DNA from: Rhodoferax sp.
GTDB taxonomy: Bacteria > Pseudomonadota > Gammaproteobacteria > Burkholderiales > Burkholderiaceae_C
Direction of reading: 5' to 3'
DNA: 64,000 nt
Assembly (NCBI GenBank): GCA_031291295.1
Contig: JARLJI010000132.1
Coordinates: forward strand, 81,792 to 145,791
Shown: positions 63,563-64,000 of the stretch, one piece after another
Position numbering within the stretch: the stretch's first letter is position 1
Layout of the letters: each line of letters starts with the position of its first letter
Made by a program: the position numbers and the translations under genes
Notes under the pieces: model-generated
What the model saw: only the letters and a program-made list of their open reading frames with translations
The model's database searches: none
Told to the model about the DNA's origin: nothing

Positions 63563-63868
63563 GACTACGTTTCTCCCGCCTTCCTTCATCAGAATCTGCT
63601 TGTGCATCTCAGGACCAGCCCATTTCGCCGCAAGCGTTGCGATCCGGCATTCGACCGGCTGGAACCAATATAAACCAGACCTCCGGGGGTACAGGCTGGA
63701 GGCCTCGTCCTGGCTGGCAGCGAGAGTTCCCGAGTTTTGCTGACAGCCGACCTTGCCAGGCTCGACCCGCGGGTCGAAAGTCAGCTTCCTGGTGGGGTCT
63801 CGAACTCACACTACCGGCCAGGAGCGGCCACTCGGCCGCGGAACCTGAATGGCGCAAAAGGTTAAGGG
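63563..63868. other. intergenic region upstream of DUF2130 gene
   Basis: 306 bases with no recognised gene. Contains GC-rich intergenic repeat-like sequence (complement TGGCCGCTCCTGGCCGG near 63813-63829) of a kind scattered in proteobacterial non-coding DNA. The promoter of the DUF2130 gene should lie here, but no clear boxes are seen. Confidence 0.3.
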
Positions 63869-63939
63869 TTGTCCGACACCTGCCCGTGCATCGCGACAGC
63901 GCCGAGCATGACACTGGCCTGAGGGCAGGTGTTGGACAA
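63869..63939 (+). repeat. 17-bp inverted repeat at right edge
   Basis: TTGTCCGACACCTGCCC (63869) and GGGCAGGTGTTGGACAA (63923) form an inverted repeat with one mismatch around 37 bases. A second small stem CCGCGG/CCGCGG (63955-63973) follows. It could be a structured RNA 5' end or a mobile-element end; the window stops at 64000. Confidence 0.5.
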
Positions 63940-64000
63940 GCCTCTAAGGAGGAAACCGCGGAATGCACCGCGGGGGCTGGCAACGCTACGAACCTATGGA

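Noticed and set aside
63780..63830. tRNA-like stretch (complement GAGTTCGAGACCCCACCA)
   Set aside because: The T-arm does not pair properly and no D-arm, anticodon arm or acceptor partner is found upstream.

Overview
The window looks like chromosome of a high-GC betaproteobacterium, most likely Comamonadaceae (Polaromonas/Rhodoferax/Variovorax-like). The main reasons are the abundance of Bug/TctC solute receptors and AraC regulators with an Arabinose_bd-type N-terminus, the ribF-ileS-lspA and liv gene orders, an Omp32-type porin, and a family of short palindromic elements inserted in and around housekeeping genes.

Layout. 1-1210: 3' part of a GspE/PilB-type secretion ATPase. 1322-6842: tripartite tricarboxylate transporter subunits (tctB, tctA), a gamma-glutamyltransferase, a DMT-family permease and an atypical SDR. 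7078-27803: a 20 kb catabolic region in which one toolkit is present in several partly degraded copies. It holds three beta-keto acid cleavage enzymes (BKACE/DUF849), three zinc-free quinone-oxidoreductase-type MDR proteins, three TauD/TfdA dioxygenases, two spinster-like MFS permeases, one intact and one ruined RBBP9/YdeN-type hydrolase, one Bug receptor, one porin and four AraC regulators. 27896-35103: an SBF-like transporter, a Na/Pi cotransporter, lspA, ileS and ribF. 35276-46037: an HNH endonuclease lacking its stop, an esterase lipoprotein, two acyl-CoA dehydrogenases, purN, a DUF1653 gene, an RsmB-type methyltransferase, a fatty acid desaturase, a DMT permease, rpmG-rpmB and trxB. 46176-56309: a Crp/Fnr regulator, ftsK-lolA-rarA and a complete branched-chain amino acid ABC transporter (livHMGFK). 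56354-59901: a Bug receptor, a His-rich periplasmic protein, a ferredoxin-type flavin reductase and a YeeZ-like dehydrogenase. 59983-64000: the edge of a genomic island or prophage remnant, starting at a 15-bp tRNA-Leu 3'-end remnant, with a terminase small subunit, a decayed dadA, a DUF2130 coiled-coil gene and unexplained inverted repeats.

How the genes may work together (inference). The permeases and receptor would bring in a small organic acid. A TauD-type oxygenase would oxidise it and the MDR enzyme would reduce an unsaturated or carbonyl intermediate. BKACE would then condense the resulting beta-keto acid with acetyl-CoA to give acetoacetate plus a new acyl-CoA. Three of the catabolic promoters (BKACE copy 1, MDR copy 2, TauD copy 2) carry the same pair of 16-bp half-sites, exactly 21 bp apart and 65-75 bp before the start codon. 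This is the signature of an AraC-type activator and ties the copies into one regulon. The substrate cannot be read from the sequence.

The most unusual features are this shared operator, the degenerating duplicated modules, and at least eight copies of a roughly 50-bp palindromic element. Four copies lie inside reading frames without breaking them, and two others end in or supply stop codons.
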